Below, piece by piece: positions 56,514 to 64,000 of a DNA stretch of 64,000 nt. Each line of letters begins with the position of its first letter. Position 1 is the stretch's first letter. A program made the position numbers and the translations under genes. The notes below the pieces were generated by a model. It was not told the DNA's origin. It saw only the letters and a list, made by a program, of their open reading frames with translations, and ran no database searches. The stretch comes from Frigoribacterium sp. SL97. Its GTDB lineage: Bacteria > Actinomycetota > Actinomycetes > Actinomycetales > Microbacteriaceae. The DNA is taken from assembly GCF_026625765.1 (NCBI RefSeq), contig NZ_CP113062.1, positions 62,001 through 126,000 on the forward strand. Direction: 5' to 3'.

Positions 56514-57400
56514 CCGACCTGTGGTCGCAGCTGTTCAGCTTCCAAGACTTCGGCGAGCTGCTCGTGCTGGTGCGCAACAGCGTCGTCGCGGGCGCCGTGC
56601 TCGGCCTGGTGGGCGGCCTGATCGGGCCCTTCGTGATCACGCGCAACATGCCCTTCGCGGTGCACGGCATCAGCGAGCTCTCGTTCGCCGGTGCCGCCGC
56701 CGCCCTGCTGCTCGGCGTGAACGTCGTCAGCGGCTCGCTCGTCGGCAGCCTGATCGCCGCCCTGCTGATCGGGCTGCTGGGCACCCGGGCGCGGGAGCGC
56801 AACTCGATCATCGCGGTGCTCATGCCGTTCGGCCTGGGCCTCGGCATCCTCTTCCTGGCGCTCTACCGAGGGCGGTCGGCCAACAAGTTCGGGCTGCTGA
56901 CCGGCCAGATCGTGTCGGTCGACAATCCGCAGCTGGGCTGGCTCGTCGCCATCTCGGCCGTGGTGATCGTCACGCTGATCGTCATCTGGCGTCCGCTGAC
57001 CTTCGCCAGCGTCGACCCCGACGTCGCCGCGGCGGCCGGCGTCCCCGTGCGCACGCTCGGCATCGTCTTCATGCTCGTGCTGGGTCTGTCGGTCGCGGTG
57101 TCGGTCCAGATCATCGGGGCGCTGCTCGTCCTCTCGCTGCTCGTCACACCCGCCGCGGCCGCGCTGAGGCTGACCGTGAACCCGCGACTCGTGCCCGTGC
57201 TGAGCGTGACCTTCGCCGTCGTCTCGGTCGTCGGCGGCATCCTGCTCGCCCTGGGCGGGGGCCTGCCGATCAGCCCCTACGTCACCACGATCTCGTTCAC
57301 GATCTGGCTCGTCTGCCGCCTGGTCGGCTGGCGTCGCACGGCCGCCGCCGTGAAGCCGCGCAGGGGCCCGCGGGTACCCTTGGCACCGACCGGCGTCTGA
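56510..57400 (+). CDS. znuB: Zinc ABC importer, permease
   Basis: A 296-residue ABC-3-family permease with about eight spans. GGLIGPFVITRNMPFAVHGISELSFAGAA is the family's first conserved block and GALLVLSLLVTPAAAALRLT the second. Works with znuA and znuC; overlaps znuC by four bases. Confidence 0.94.
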   Translation: MTDLWSQLFSFQDFGELLVLVRNSVVAGAVLGLVGGLIGPFVITRNMPFAVHGISELSFAGAAAALLLGVNVVSGSLVGSLIAALLIGLLGTRARERNSIIAVLMPFGLGLGILFLALYRGRSANKFGLLTGQIVSVDNPQLGWLVAISAVVIVTLIVIWRPLTFASVDPDVAAAAGVPVRTLGIVFMLVLGLSVAVSVQIIGALLVLSLLVTPAAAALRLTVNPRLVPVLSVTFAVVSVVGGILLALGGGLPISPYVTTISFTIWLVCRLVGWRRTAAAVKPRRGPRVPLAPTGV

Positions 57401-57496
57401 GGCAGACCGGGGTCCGACGCACCTGGTCCCGGTGCACCGGGACCCGACGCACCGAGGTCCGACGCACAGGTCCGAGACACAGAGAGGCAGGACGCC

Positions 57497-57913
57497 GTGG
57501 TGGTCCGACGCAACACGTGGCAACGCGAGGCCGTGCGAGAAGCACTCGGCACGAGCGAGGGGTTCGTCAGCGCGCAGGCGCTGCACGCCCACCTGCGCGA
57601 GACCGGCATCGGCCTGGCCACGGTCTACCGGGCACTCGCCGACCTCGCGGCCGACGGCTCGGCCGATTCGCTGCAGCAAGAAGGCGAGAGCCTCTACCGC
57701 GCCTGCACCCCGGGCACGCACCACCACCACCTGATCTGCCGCAACTGCGGCACCACCGTCGAGATCGAGGCCGACGAGGTCGAGACCTGGGCCCAGCACG
57801 TCGCCGCGACGCACGGGTTCACCGAGGCGCAGCACGTGGTCGACGTGTTCGGCCTGTGCCCCGCGTGCACGGCCGAGGCCCGCGCGGCCGCCGACGCCTC
57901 CGCGATCCGCTGA
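57497..57913 (+). CDS. zur: Zinc uptake regulator, Fur family
   Basis: A 138-residue Fur-type repressor. Winged helix SAQALHAHLRETGIGLATVYRAL, regulatory/structural metal sites HHHHLICRNCG and GLCPACTA (two CxxC pairs for structural zinc). The neighbours decide for Zur over Fur. GTG at 57497 follows AGGCAGGA. The 96 bases before it hold four imperfect GTCCGACGCACC-type repeats and no obvious Zur box, so it may be co-transcribed with znuB. Confidence 0.93.
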   Translation: MVVRRNTWQREAVREALGTSEGFVSAQALHAHLRETGIGLATVYRALADLAADGSADSLQQEGESLYRACTPGTHHHHLICRNCGTTVEIEADEVETWAQHVAATHGFTEAQHVVDVFGLCPACTAEARAAADASAIR

Positions 57914-57950
57914 GCCGCGCCTCCTCGATCAGCTGAGCCGCGCCTCCTCG
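57905..57950 (+). repeat. 23-base tandem duplication across the zur stop codon
   Basis: Two units (57905-57927 and 57928-57950), identical except one base, each made of an ATC(C/A)GCTGAGC part and the dispersed CGCGCCTCC motif. The first copy includes the zur stop codon, so the duplication added a second motif copy without changing the protein. Confidence 0.9.
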
Positions 57951-58220
57951 TCCCGTCGGCGCGCGCCGAGGCGATCGCGTGGCCGCAGCCCCGGGTTCCG
58001 AGCGCCGAGCCCCGAGCCCCGACCCCGAGTCGGGGAGGCGCGGGTTGCGTGGGTCCGGGCGTGTCGCGTAAGCTTTCCCTTTGGTTGGGCGCTCTCTGCG
58101 CCCATGTGCACCGCCTCCCGGCTACACCGCCCGATCCCTCGATCGGGCAGGGGGACCGGCGCGCCGACAAGTGACCTTGGGTGAGGGCTCCGGCCCTCAC
58201 GGTATCTACGGAGGAAAACC
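57951..58220 (+). promoter_or_regulatory. Promoter and structured 5' leader of the ribosomal-protein operon
   Basis: The 307 bases between zur and rpmB hold no gene. TTGCGT (58045-58050) and TAAGCT (58069-58074), 18 bases apart, form a promoter. The roughly 140-base leader can fold three hairpins: GGGCGC/GCGCCC (58087-58103), GCCCGATC/GATCGGGC (58129-58148) and GTGAGGGC/GCCCTCAC (58181-58200), plus a CGGCGCGCCG palindrome (58157-58166). The last ends 9 bases before a GGAGG site. No Zur box is seen. Such a leader suggests translational or attenuation control. Confidence 0.7.
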
Positions 58221-58457
58221 ATGGCAGCAACCTGCCAGGTGACCGGAGCCGTTCCCGGCTTCGGACACAACATCTCGCACTCGCACCGACGCACCAAGCG
58301 TCGTTTCGACCCGAACATCCAGAAGAAGACATACTACGTGCCGTCGCTTCGTCGTAACGTGACCCTTCAGCTCAGCGCCAAGGGCATCAAGGTCATCGAC
58401 GCTCGTGGCATCGAGTCGGTCGTCAAGGACCTGCTCGCTCGTGGGGAGAAGATCTAA
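58221..58457 (+). CDS. rpmB: 50S ribosomal protein L28, zinc-free form
   Basis: A 78-residue L28. Only one Cys is present (AATCQVTG), so the CxxC pairs of the zinc-binding form are missing. GGAGG lies 6 bases before the ATG. First gene of rpmB-rpmG-rpsN; codon use shifts to CGT/AAG typical of highly expressed genes. Confidence 0.97.
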   Translation: MAATCQVTGAVPGFGHNISHSHRRTKRRFDPNIQKKTYYVPSLRRNVTLQLSAKGIKVIDARGIESVVKDLLARGEKI

Positions 58458-58624
58458 TGGCTCGTCAGCAGGACGTCCGTCCCATCATCAAGCTCCGCTC
58501 GACGGCGGGCACCGGTTTCACGTACGTGACCAAGAAGAACCGTCGTAACAACCCCGACCGTCTCGTGCTGAAGAAGTACGACCCGGTGATTCGCAAGCAC
58601 GTCGAATTCCGCGAGGAGCGCTAA
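58457..58624 (+). CDS. rpmG: 50S ribosomal protein L33, zinc-free form
   Basis: A 55-residue L33 (MARQQDVRPIIKLRSTAGTG at the N-terminus, KKYDPVIRKHVEFREER at the end). It has no Cys, so it is the C-minus paralog. The ATG overlaps the rpmB stop by one base (TAATG). It is preceded by GGGGAGAAG within rpmB. Confidence 0.97.
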   Translation: MARQQDVRPIIKLRSTAGTGFTYVTKKNRRNNPDRLVLKKYDPVIRKHVEFREER

Positions 58625-58626
58625 AA

Positions 58627-58932
58627 ATGGCCAAGAAGAGCATGATCGCCAAGAACAACCAGCGCGCCGAGATCGTGGCCCGCTACGCCGAGAAGCGTCT
58701 CGAGCTGAAGAAGGCCCTGATCGACCCGAACGGTTCCGACGAGAGCCGCGAGGCCGCTCGCCTCGGTCTGCAGAAGCTGCCGCGCAACGCGTCGCCGGTC
58801 CGCCTCCGCAACCGCGACTCGGTCGACGGCCGCCCCCGCGGTCACCTCAAGGCCTACGGCATCAGCCGCGTGCGTTTCCGCGACATGGCCCACCGTGGCG
58901 AGTTGCCGGGCATCACGAAGTCTTCCTGGTAG
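58627..58932 (+). CDS. rpsN: 30S ribosomal protein S14, long zinc-free form
   Basis: A 101-residue S14 of the long, Cys-free type (the short zinc-binding form has about 61 residues and a CxxC pair). The C-terminal RVRFRDMAHRGELPGITKSSW is typical. GAGGAG lies in the rpmG end. Together with L28 and L33 it forms the set that replaces zinc proteins during zinc limitation in Streptomyces and mycobacteria. Confidence 0.97.
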   Translation: MAKKSMIAKNNQRAEIVARYAEKRLELKKALIDPNGSDESREAARLGLQKLPRNASPVRLRNRDSVDGRPRGHLKAYGISRVRFRDMAHRGELPGITKSSW

Positions 58933-59037
58933 GTTTCAACCGGTTCCACAGGGCCCTCGGCTCTCTGGTCTCGACCGCACAGGCATGGTGAACGCCGTGT
59001 CTCGTCACACCGAATGAAGTCCGAGGAGGACATTTAC

Positions 59038-59325
59038 ATGGCTGACAAGTCACTGAACCGTACCGAGCTCGTCGCAGCTGTCGCATCCGAGTCCGGCCAG
59101 AGCCAGGCCGCCGTCAGCGGCGTCGTCGACGCGTTCTTCTCCGTCGTCTCGAAGTCGGTCGCGGACGGCACGAAGGTCACCATCCCCGGGTGGATCGCTT
59201 TCGAGAAGACGCACCGCGCCGCTCGTACCGGCCGCAACCCGCAGACGGGTGAGGCCCTCGAGATCGCCGCCAGCGACAGCGTCAAGGTCAGCGCCGGCAG
59301 CAAGCTCAAGGCTGCGGTCAAGTAG
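59038..59325 (+). CDS. hup: DNA-binding protein HU
   Basis: A 95-residue HU/IHF-family nucleoid protein. The N-terminal helices (NRTELVAAVASESGQSQAAVSGVVDAFF) and the arm-region RTGRNPQTGE are intact; there is no Lys/Ala-rich C-terminal tail like that of mycobacterial HupB. GAGGAGG lies 7 bases before the ATG. A 105-base spacer separates it from rpsN. Confidence 0.96.
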   Translation: MADKSLNRTELVAAVASESGQSQAAVSGVVDAFFSVVSKSVADGTKVTIPGWIAFEKTHRAARTGRNPQTGEALEIAASDSVKVSAGSKLKAAVK

Positions 59326-59346
59326 TCCTCGCTCTCACGAGCACCC

Positions 59347-59387
59347 GAGAAGGGGCGTGACGACCATCGGTCGTCACGCCCCTTCTC
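59347..59387 (+). terminator. Strong terminator after hup
   Basis: A perfect 19-base-pair stem (59347-59365 with 59369-59387), three-base loop, then TCGTTCCCCC. It does not contain the dispersed motif. Confidence 0.92.
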
Positions 59388-59526
59388 TCGTTCCCCCTCG
59401 TCTCGTCCCGCCCCGCCGACAGGCTCGGTCGTCCGTGCGCCGGTCGCCCGGACGGATCACTCGACGTCGAGCGACGCCCCCCACCCGCACCCGTTCACCA
59501 GGCGATCCGACTTACCCTGGTAGACG

Positions 59527-61512
59527 ATGCCCAGACTCGCCCGCACCACGGCGCCCGCACTGCTCGTGCTGGTGGCGTTCGCGTCCCTCCTCGCCGCCCT
59601 GAAGTTCGGCGGGGCGGCCGACGCGCCCCTCGTCGTCGACCCCGGCGAGGTCGTCCGCTACGGGTTGCCCATGTCCAAGATGCTGGGCAACGTCGGCGCG
59701 GCCCTCACCATCGGCACGCTCTTCCTGACCTGCTTCGCACTCACCCGACGCGAAGCGGAGTACGACCGCGCCATGGACGTCGCCGCCGCCGCGGCGGGGT
59801 TCTGGGCCGTCGCCTCGGCGATCACCACCTTCTTCACCTTCCTCAGCGTCGCCAACGTGCCGGTCACCTTCGACGACCAGTTCGGGCGGACGCTCGCGTT
59901 CTTCCTGACGAACACCGAGCTCGGCATCGCCTGGCTGATCACGACGCTGATCGCGGCGACCGTCACGGTGCTCTGCTTCATCGTCCGCAACATCTGGTTG
60001 ATCGTCGCCGTCACGGTGCTCGCCGCCGGCGGGCTCATCCCCATCGCCGAGCAGGGCCACGCGGCCGGCACGAGTGGCCACGACGCCGCCGTCACCGACC
60101 TCGCCCTGCACCTGGTCGGGGCGTCGGTCTGGCTGGGCGGCCTGCTCGCCATCGTGCTGCTGCGCGGGCACCTCTCGAGCGGGCGGCTGGCGATCGTGCT
60201 CGCGCGCTACTCGAGCGTGGCGATCGTCTGCTTCGTGGTCGTCGCGGTGTCGGGCATCGGCAGCGCCGCCATCCGCATCGGCGACTGGTCGGCCCTGACG
60301 TCGGGCTACGGCGTGCTCGTGCTCGTCAAGACGTTCGCCCTCGTCGCGCTGGGGTTGTTCGGCGTCGTGCAACGCCGCTGGCTCGTCGGCCGCCTCACGA
60401 CCCACCCCAAGGCGACGACGAAGGCCTTCTGGTGGTTCGTCACCGCCGAGCTCGCGTTCATGGGGCTCGCCTCCGGCGTCGCCGCCGCACTCGCCCGGAC
60501 GGCCACCCCGGTCGAGCAGGTCGCCGCGGCCGACCTGGCCGACCCGACCCCCGCGGTCATCCTCACCGAAGAGGCGCTGCCACCCGAGTTGACACCCTTG
60601 CGCTACCTCACCGAATGGAACGTCGACCTGCTCTGGGGGCTGCTCTGTGCCTTCGGCGTCTTCTTCTACCTGGCCGGCGTCGTCCGCCTGCACCGCCGTG
60701 GCGACCGCTGGCCGGTCGGCCGCACCGTGTCGTGGGTGGCGGGCCTGGTCGTGTTGTTCTACATCACGTGCGGCGCCCCGAACGTGTACGAGGAGTACCT
60801 CTTCAGCACGCACATGCTCGCGCACATGGCACTCGGCATGCTCGTGCCCGTGCTGCTCGTGCCGGGCGCGCCCGTGACGCTCGCGTTGCGCACCATCAAG
60901 AAACGCAGCGACGGCACCCGTGGCGGCCGCGAGTGGATCATGATCCTCGTGCACTCCCGGTTCGCGACCTTCGTCAGCAACCCGATCATCTCGGCGGTGC
61001 TGTTCGCGGGCTCGCTGTGGGCGTTCTACTACACGCCGTTGTTCAGCTGGGCGACGACCACGCACATCGGCCACTACTGGATGATCGTGCACTTCCTGAT
61101 CACCGGCTACCTCTTCGTGCAGTCGATGATCGGCATCGACCCCGTCAAGGGTCGACTGCCCTACCCCGCCCGACTCGTCGTACTGCTCGGCACCATGGCG
61201 TTCCACGCGTTCTTCGGCCTGGGCATCATGAGCGCCACGGGGCTCTTCCTCGCCGACTGGTACGGCGCCATGGGGCGCACCTGGGGCCCGACGCCGATGC
61301 AGGACCAGTACGTCGCCGGCGGCATCGCCTGGAGCGTCGGCGAGATCCCCACGATCGTCATGGCCATCGCCGTCGCCATCATGTGGAGCCGCAGCGACGG
61401 CCGAGAAGCCGTCCGCAAGGACCGCCAGGCCGAGCGCGACGACGACGCCGAGCTGAGGGCGTACAACGAGCAGCTCGAGGCGCTGTCCCACCAGCGCGAG
61501 CGCACCCGCTGA
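59527..61512 (+). CDS. CopD-CtaG fusion membrane protein (copper/cytochrome oxidase assembly)
   Basis: A 661-residue protein with about 15 spans. The N-terminal half has a CopD-type copper-transport domain (ALHLVGASVWLGGLLAIVLL around residue 200), the C-terminal half a CtaG/caa3-type assembly-factor domain (HMLAHMALGMLVPVLLVPGAP, then HYWMIVHFLITGYLFVQS and ATGLFLADWYG). Repeated His in spans may bind copper. It probably delivers copper to CuA/CuB of cytochrome c oxidase. ATG at 59527 follows a TACCCT -10 box by 8 bases; no Shine-Dalgarno. Confidence 0.9.
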   Translation: MPRLARTTAPALLVLVAFASLLAALKFGGAADAPLVVDPGEVVRYGLPMSKMLGNVGAALTIGTLFLTCFALTRREAEYDRAMDVAAAAAGFWAVASAITTFFTFLSVANVPVTFDDQFGRTLAFFLTNTELGIAWLITTLIAATVTVLCFIVRNIWLIVAVTVLAAGGLIPIAEQGHAAGTSGHDAAVTDLALHLVGASVWLGGLLAIVLLRGHLSSGRLAIVLARYSSVAIVCFVVVAVSGIGSAAIRIGDWSALTSGYGVLVLVKTFALVALGLFGVVQRRWLVGRLTTHPKATTKAFWWFVTAELAFMGLASGVAAALARTATPVEQVAAADLADPTPAVILTEEALPPELTPLRYLTEWNVDLLWGLLCAFGVFFYLAGVVRLHRRGDRWPVGRTVSWVAGLVVLFYITCGAPNVYEEYLFSTHMLAHMALGMLVPVLLVPGAPVTLALRTIKKRSDGTRGGREWIMILVHSRFATFVSNPIISAVLFAGSLWAFYYTPLFSWATTTHIGHYWMIVHFLITGYLFVQSMIGIDPVKGRLPYPARLVVLLGTMAFHAFFGLGIMSATGLFLADWYGAMGRTWGPTPMQDQYVAGGIAWSVGEIPTIVMAIAVAIMWSRSDGREAVRKDRQAERDDDAELRAYNEQLEALSHQRERTR

Positions 61513-61554
61513 CGCGAGCGGCGAGCCGCGAGCCGCGAGCCGCGAAACAGGAAC

Positions 61555-61614
61555 GCACCGTGTTTCGTGCAGGGCACCGCGACTGTTCGGGGTGCGGTGC
61601 ACGAAACGCGGTGC
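61555..61614. terminator. Hairpin between convergent genes
   Basis: GCACCGTGTTTCGTGCA (61555-61571) pairs with 61598-61614 with a single G-U-type mismatch (16 of 17). A short GCGAGCCGC triple repeat (61521-61545) precedes it. A copy of the dispersed motif (61646-61654) lies just beyond, 8 bases before the next gene's stop. Confidence 0.75.
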
Positions 61615-61661
61615 GCTGGTCGGGGTCGTAGGGCACGAGCCCCGAGGAGGCGCGGGTCGCG

Positions 61662-62696
61662 TCAGGCGAGCATCTCGCGCACCAGCGGGACGACCTTCGT
61701 GCCGTACAGCTCGATGCTGCGCATCATGAGCTCGTGCGGCAGGCGGCCCATGCTGTACCGCATGTCGAAGCGCGTCGCGCCGAGCAGGCGCATGTTCTGC
61801 GCGATCTTCGTGGCGACGGTCTCGGGCGAGCCCACGTAGAGCGCGCCGGTCGAGCTGGCGCTGGCCTCGTACTGCGCGCGGCTGTAGGGGGGCCAGCCGC
61901 GTTCGCGACCGAGCTGGTTCGTCTGCTCCTCTTGGTAGGGGAACAGCGCCTCCTTGGCTTCGGCATCGGTCTCGGCCACGAAACCGGGCGAGTGCATCGC
62001 GATCGGCTGGGAGTCGTGGCCGAACTCACCGAGGGCGCGTCGGTAGAGGTCGGCGTACGGCGCGAACTGCGCCGGCTGGCCTCCGATGATCGCGAGGAAG
62101 AGCGGGAAACCGTAGTGTGCGGCCCGGATGACCGACTGCGGCGATCCGCCGACGCCGACCCAGGTGCGGATCGAGCCGCCTTCGGTCTTGGGGTAGACCT
62201 CTTGCGCGTCGAGGCCGGCGCGGACGGTGCCCGACCAGGTCGTCGGGCCCTCCTTCAGCAGCTCGGCGAAGAGTTGGATCTTCTCCTCGAAGAGCACCTC
62301 GTAGTCCTGCAGGTCGAGGCCGAAGAGCGGGAACGACTCGGTGAACGAGCCGCGGCCCAGGATGACCTCGGCACGGCCGTTCGAGATCGCGTCGACCGTG
62401 GCGAAGCGCTGGAACACGCGCACGGGATCGTCCGAGCTGAGGACGGTGACGGCCGAGCCCAGGCGGATGGTCTTCGTGCGGGCGGCGATCGCGGCGAGCA
62501 CGACCTCGGGGGCCGAGACGGCGAAGTCCTTGCGGTGGTGCTCGCCGACGCCGATGAAGTCGAGACCGACCTCGTCGGCCAGGACGGCCTGGTCGACCAG
62601 GTTGCGGATGGCCTGGGCGTGCGTGACGGGGCTGCCGTCGAGGCGGTCGGTGATGTCGCCGAAGGTGTCGAGGCCGAACTCGAGGGGGTGTGCCAT
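61662..62696 (-). CDS. LLM-class flavin-dependent monooxygenase
   Basis: A 344-residue luciferase-like TIM-barrel oxidoreductase. FGLDTFGDI at the start, GVGEHHRKDFAVSAPEVVLAAIAARTKTIRLG and RAEVILGRGSFTESFPLFG are typical of the LuxAB/alkanal monooxygenase-like group using FMNH2. The substrate is unknown. ATG at 62696 was chosen because AGGAGAG lies 7-8 bases upstream; the in-frame ATG seven codons earlier is inside the leader. TAGAAT (62729-62734, minus strand) is a likely -10 box. Confidence 0.9.
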   Translation of the reverse strand: MAHPLEFGLDTFGDITDRLDGSPVTHAQAIRNLVDQAVLADEVGLDFIGVGEHHRKDFAVSAPEVVLAAIAARTKTIRLGSAVTVLSSDDPVRVFQRFATVDAISNGRAEVILGRGSFTESFPLFGLDLQDYEVLFEEKIQLFAELLKEGPTTWSGTVRAGLDAQEVYPKTEGGSIRTWVGVGGSPQSVIRAAHYGFPLFLAIIGGQPAQFAPYADLYRRALGEFGHDSQPIAMHSPGFVAETDAEAKEALFPYQEEQTNQLGRERGWPPYSRAQYEASASSTGALYVGSPETVATKIAQNMRLLGATRFDMRYSMGRLPHELMMRSIELYGTKVVPLVREMLA

Positions 62697-62790
62697 GCGG
62701 GTGCTCTCCTGATTCATACGTTCGCATCATTCTAACCGATGGAGCGCGATCGCGGGAGGGGGCCCGGCGCACGTGGCCGTGGCCCACCCG

Positions 62791-62880
62791 ATGCTCGGGC
62801 GGCGGGTGCTCGTGCGCGGGATGCCCGGGCGGCGGGTGCTCGTGCGCGGGATGCCCGGGCGCCGGGTGCCGGTGCGCGGG
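62791..62880. repeat. 30-base minisatellite
   Basis: Three 30-base units (62791-62820, 62821-62850, 62851-62880) starting ATGC(T/C)CGGGCG and ending GTGCGCGGG, plus a partial fourth. It lies in the spacer before the LLM gene and the end of the HD-domain gene; one frame is open and would read RRVLVRGMPG repeats, but nothing supports translation. Confidence 0.92.
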
Positions 62881-62902
62881 CGGCGGGTGCTCGGCGCCGG
62901 GG

Positions 62903-63553
62903 TCAGAGGCGGTCGAGCGGGTTCGCGGCGATCCGGTCGCGCATGCCGCCCCGGATCGTGCGGGCGGCCTCGGACCCGGGCTTCCGGTGCGCCTGCGTCG
63001 ACATCAGCCCGCCGAACTCGGCACCGAACCCGTCGCGGGGCAGCCGCTCGACCAGGGCGGCGACCAGCTCGGCCGGCCAGTCCTCACCGCCCACCCCCGA
63101 CACGTCGAGGCTCGTGGCCCGCTCGAGCAGGTGACCCTCGACGTCGAGGTCGGCCGAGACCGCGGGCCACATGTGCCGCACGATGACGTCCGCCAGCCGC
63201 TGGGCGCGTGCGGCCGACCAGCCCGCCCCCGCGGCGAACACCCGGGCGACCTCGCCCCCCGCTCGCTCGAACGACTCGGTGTGGCTGTCGAACGGCGACG
63301 CCAGCCCGACGTCGTGCAGGGCCGCCGCGACGAACAGCAGCTCGTGGTCGAAGGCCAGCCCCTCGCGGCGCCCGAGGTCGACGGCGAGCGCCGCCGAGCG
63401 ACGGCTGTGCGCGAGCAGGGCCGCGCTCGACACGGCGGCGGCGGCCTCGAGGGCCCGGGCGGCGACGAGCGAAGGAGGCGCGAGCAGCTCGTCGAGGACG
63501 GCGGCGGCGGCGGTCGATTGCGGCTCGGGCGTCGGGCGGGGCTCGGTGGGCAT
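62903..63553 (-). CDS. HD-domain protein
   Basis: A 216-residue protein with an HD metal-dependent phosphohydrolase fold: the first His in LLAHSRRSAALA, the HD pair in AAALHDVGLASPFD (about residues 80-82) and a later VIVRHMWPA. The arrangement resembles the cyanamide-hydratase-like HD subgroup. Substrate unknown. The ATG at 63553 is divergent from the GlxA-like regulator gene, which may control it. Confidence 0.82.
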   Translation of the reverse strand: MPTEPRPTPEPQSTAAAAVLDELLAPPSLVAARALEAAAAVSSAALLAHSRRSAALAVDLGRREGLAFDHELLFVAAALHDVGLASPFDSHTESFERAGGEVARVFAAGAGWSAARAQRLADVIVRHMWPAVSADLDVEGHLLERATSLDVSGVGGEDWPAELVAALVERLPRDGFGAEFGGLMSTQAHRKPGSEAARTIRGGMRDRIAANPLDRL

Positions 63554-63580
63554 GGCAGGAACCCTACGGGTGGACAGGTC

Positions 63581-63596
63581 CTGCCACGAGTGGCAG
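63581..63596. promoter_or_regulatory. Palindrome in the HD/GlxA spacer
   Basis: CTGCCAC-GA-GTGGCAG is a perfect inverted repeat 28 bases before the HD-protein start. TTGCCACCACTCG follows and repeats half of it. The rest of the 204-base spacer holds CGCCAGCC-type short repeats (63642-63672) and GCCACGA/TCGTGGC half sites at 63690-63696 and 63719-63725. Confidence 0.55.
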
Positions 63597-63757
63597 TGTT
63601 GCCACCACTCGTCGACATCCCGCCACCCCGCCCTCCCGCCACACCGCCAGCCCGCCAGCCCGCCAGCCCGCCACGATGTGATCACCACGCCACGAGAAAA
63701 GATGGCGCGGTAACCACTTCGTGGCGGCGTGCGGCTCGACCCACCCCAGGAGTCCCG

Positions 63758-64000
63758 ATGCCCCCGTTCCGCACCGTCGCCACGATCGTCGCCGACGGCG
63801 TCGCGCCGTTCGAGTTCGGCGTGCTCTGCGAGGTGTTCGGCCTCGACCGGACCGACGAGGGCGCGCCTCCGTTCGAGCACCGCATCGTGACCGAGCACCC
63901 GGGGCTCGTCCGCACGAACCAGGGCTTCTCGATCACGGTCGACCTCCACCTGGGCGCCGCGTCCGACGCCGACGTCGTGTGCGTGCCGGCCCTGTGGACC
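63758..64000 (+). CDS. GlxA-family transcriptional regulator, N-terminal part
   Basis: The first 81 residues of a DJ-1/PfpI-type domain (TVATIVADGVAPFEFGVLCEVFG, then DADVVCVPALWT), the sensor half of GlxA/FtrA-type AraC regulators. AGGAG lies 5 bases before the ATG. The AraC helix-turn-helix half would lie beyond the right edge. Divergent from the HD-domain gene. Confidence 0.85.
   Translation, partial: MPPFRTVATIVADGVAPFEFGVLCEVFGLDRTDEGAPPFEHRIVTEHPGLVRTNQGFSITVDLHLGAASDADVVCVPALWT

Noticed and set aside
62791..62880. 30-base repeats as a CRISPR array
   Set aside because: Units are directly adjacent with no spacers, only three copies, and no cas gene.

Overview
The window looks like a chromosome segment of a very GC-rich actinobacterium, most likely a yellow-pigmented member of the Microbacteriaceae (Curtobacterium/Frigoribacterium/Clavibacter-like). 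This rests on gene content, not on a search: a complete C50-carotenoid operon in the order crtE-crtB-crtI-crtYe-crtYf-crtEb, HAIR operators in front of dnaK, a DasR-type GlcNAc PTS locus, a CopD-CtaG fusion, GTGA/ATGA four-base gene coupling almost everywhere, and many genes whose -10 box sits 6-8 bases before the start codon. I see no tRNA, rRNA, CRISPR array, phage or transposase gene, so this is core/stable accessory chromosome rather than an island.

Layout. 1-1.5 kb: start of dnaK (runs off the left edge) with HspR-type operators. 1.7-7.4 kb: an MFS exporter, a secreted repeat protein and an Eis-like acetyltransferase. 7.5-14.1 kb: an inward-reading sugar operon (solute-binding lipoprotein, two permeases, double ATPase, GH1 beta-glucosidase) with a LacI-type operator on its -10 box. 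14.3-15.6 kb: a frameshifted flavohemoglobin. 15.7-21.5 kb: a LacI regulator and a PadR-ABC-FtsX operon. 21.5-26.4 kb: a subtilase with a sortase-E-like LAXTG tail and an OafA-type acyltransferase. 26.6-30.2 kb: acetyl-CoA synthetase, nitroreductase, PEP-mutase family enzyme. 30.3-34.9 kb: an envelope/stress operon (YtxH-like, holin-like, DUF3618, YihY), a GT-C glycosyltransferase and a MarR regulator. 34.9-41 kb: carotenoid operon with divergent idi. 41-46.5 kb: fatty-acid desaturase, three proteins of unknown role, and a holin-like/LMW-PTP/purB operon. 46.6-51.4 kb: an aminotransferase and a branched-chain 2-oxoacid dehydrogenase operon. 51.5-54.5 kb: GntR regulator plus GlcNAc/glucose-type PTS EIIA, EIIB and EIIC sharing one operator sequence. 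54.6-59.3 kb: zinc uptake (znuACB, zur), zinc-free ribosomal proteins L28, L33, S14, and HU. 59.5-64 kb: CopD-CtaG, a flavin monooxygenase, an HD-domain protein and the start of a GlxA-family regulator.

The most unusual thing is not a gene. The 9-mer GGAGGCGCG (or its complement CGCGCCTCC) occurs 44 times in 64 kb by my manual count, about eight times more than a rough composition-based expectation, on both strands. It lies inside coding regions (mostly in linkers and at C-termini), just after stop codons, and at six of nine convergent gene junctions, twice as a perfect inverted pair that forms the terminator. This is the distribution shown by DNA uptake sequences in Neisseria and Haemophilus; what it does here is unknown.
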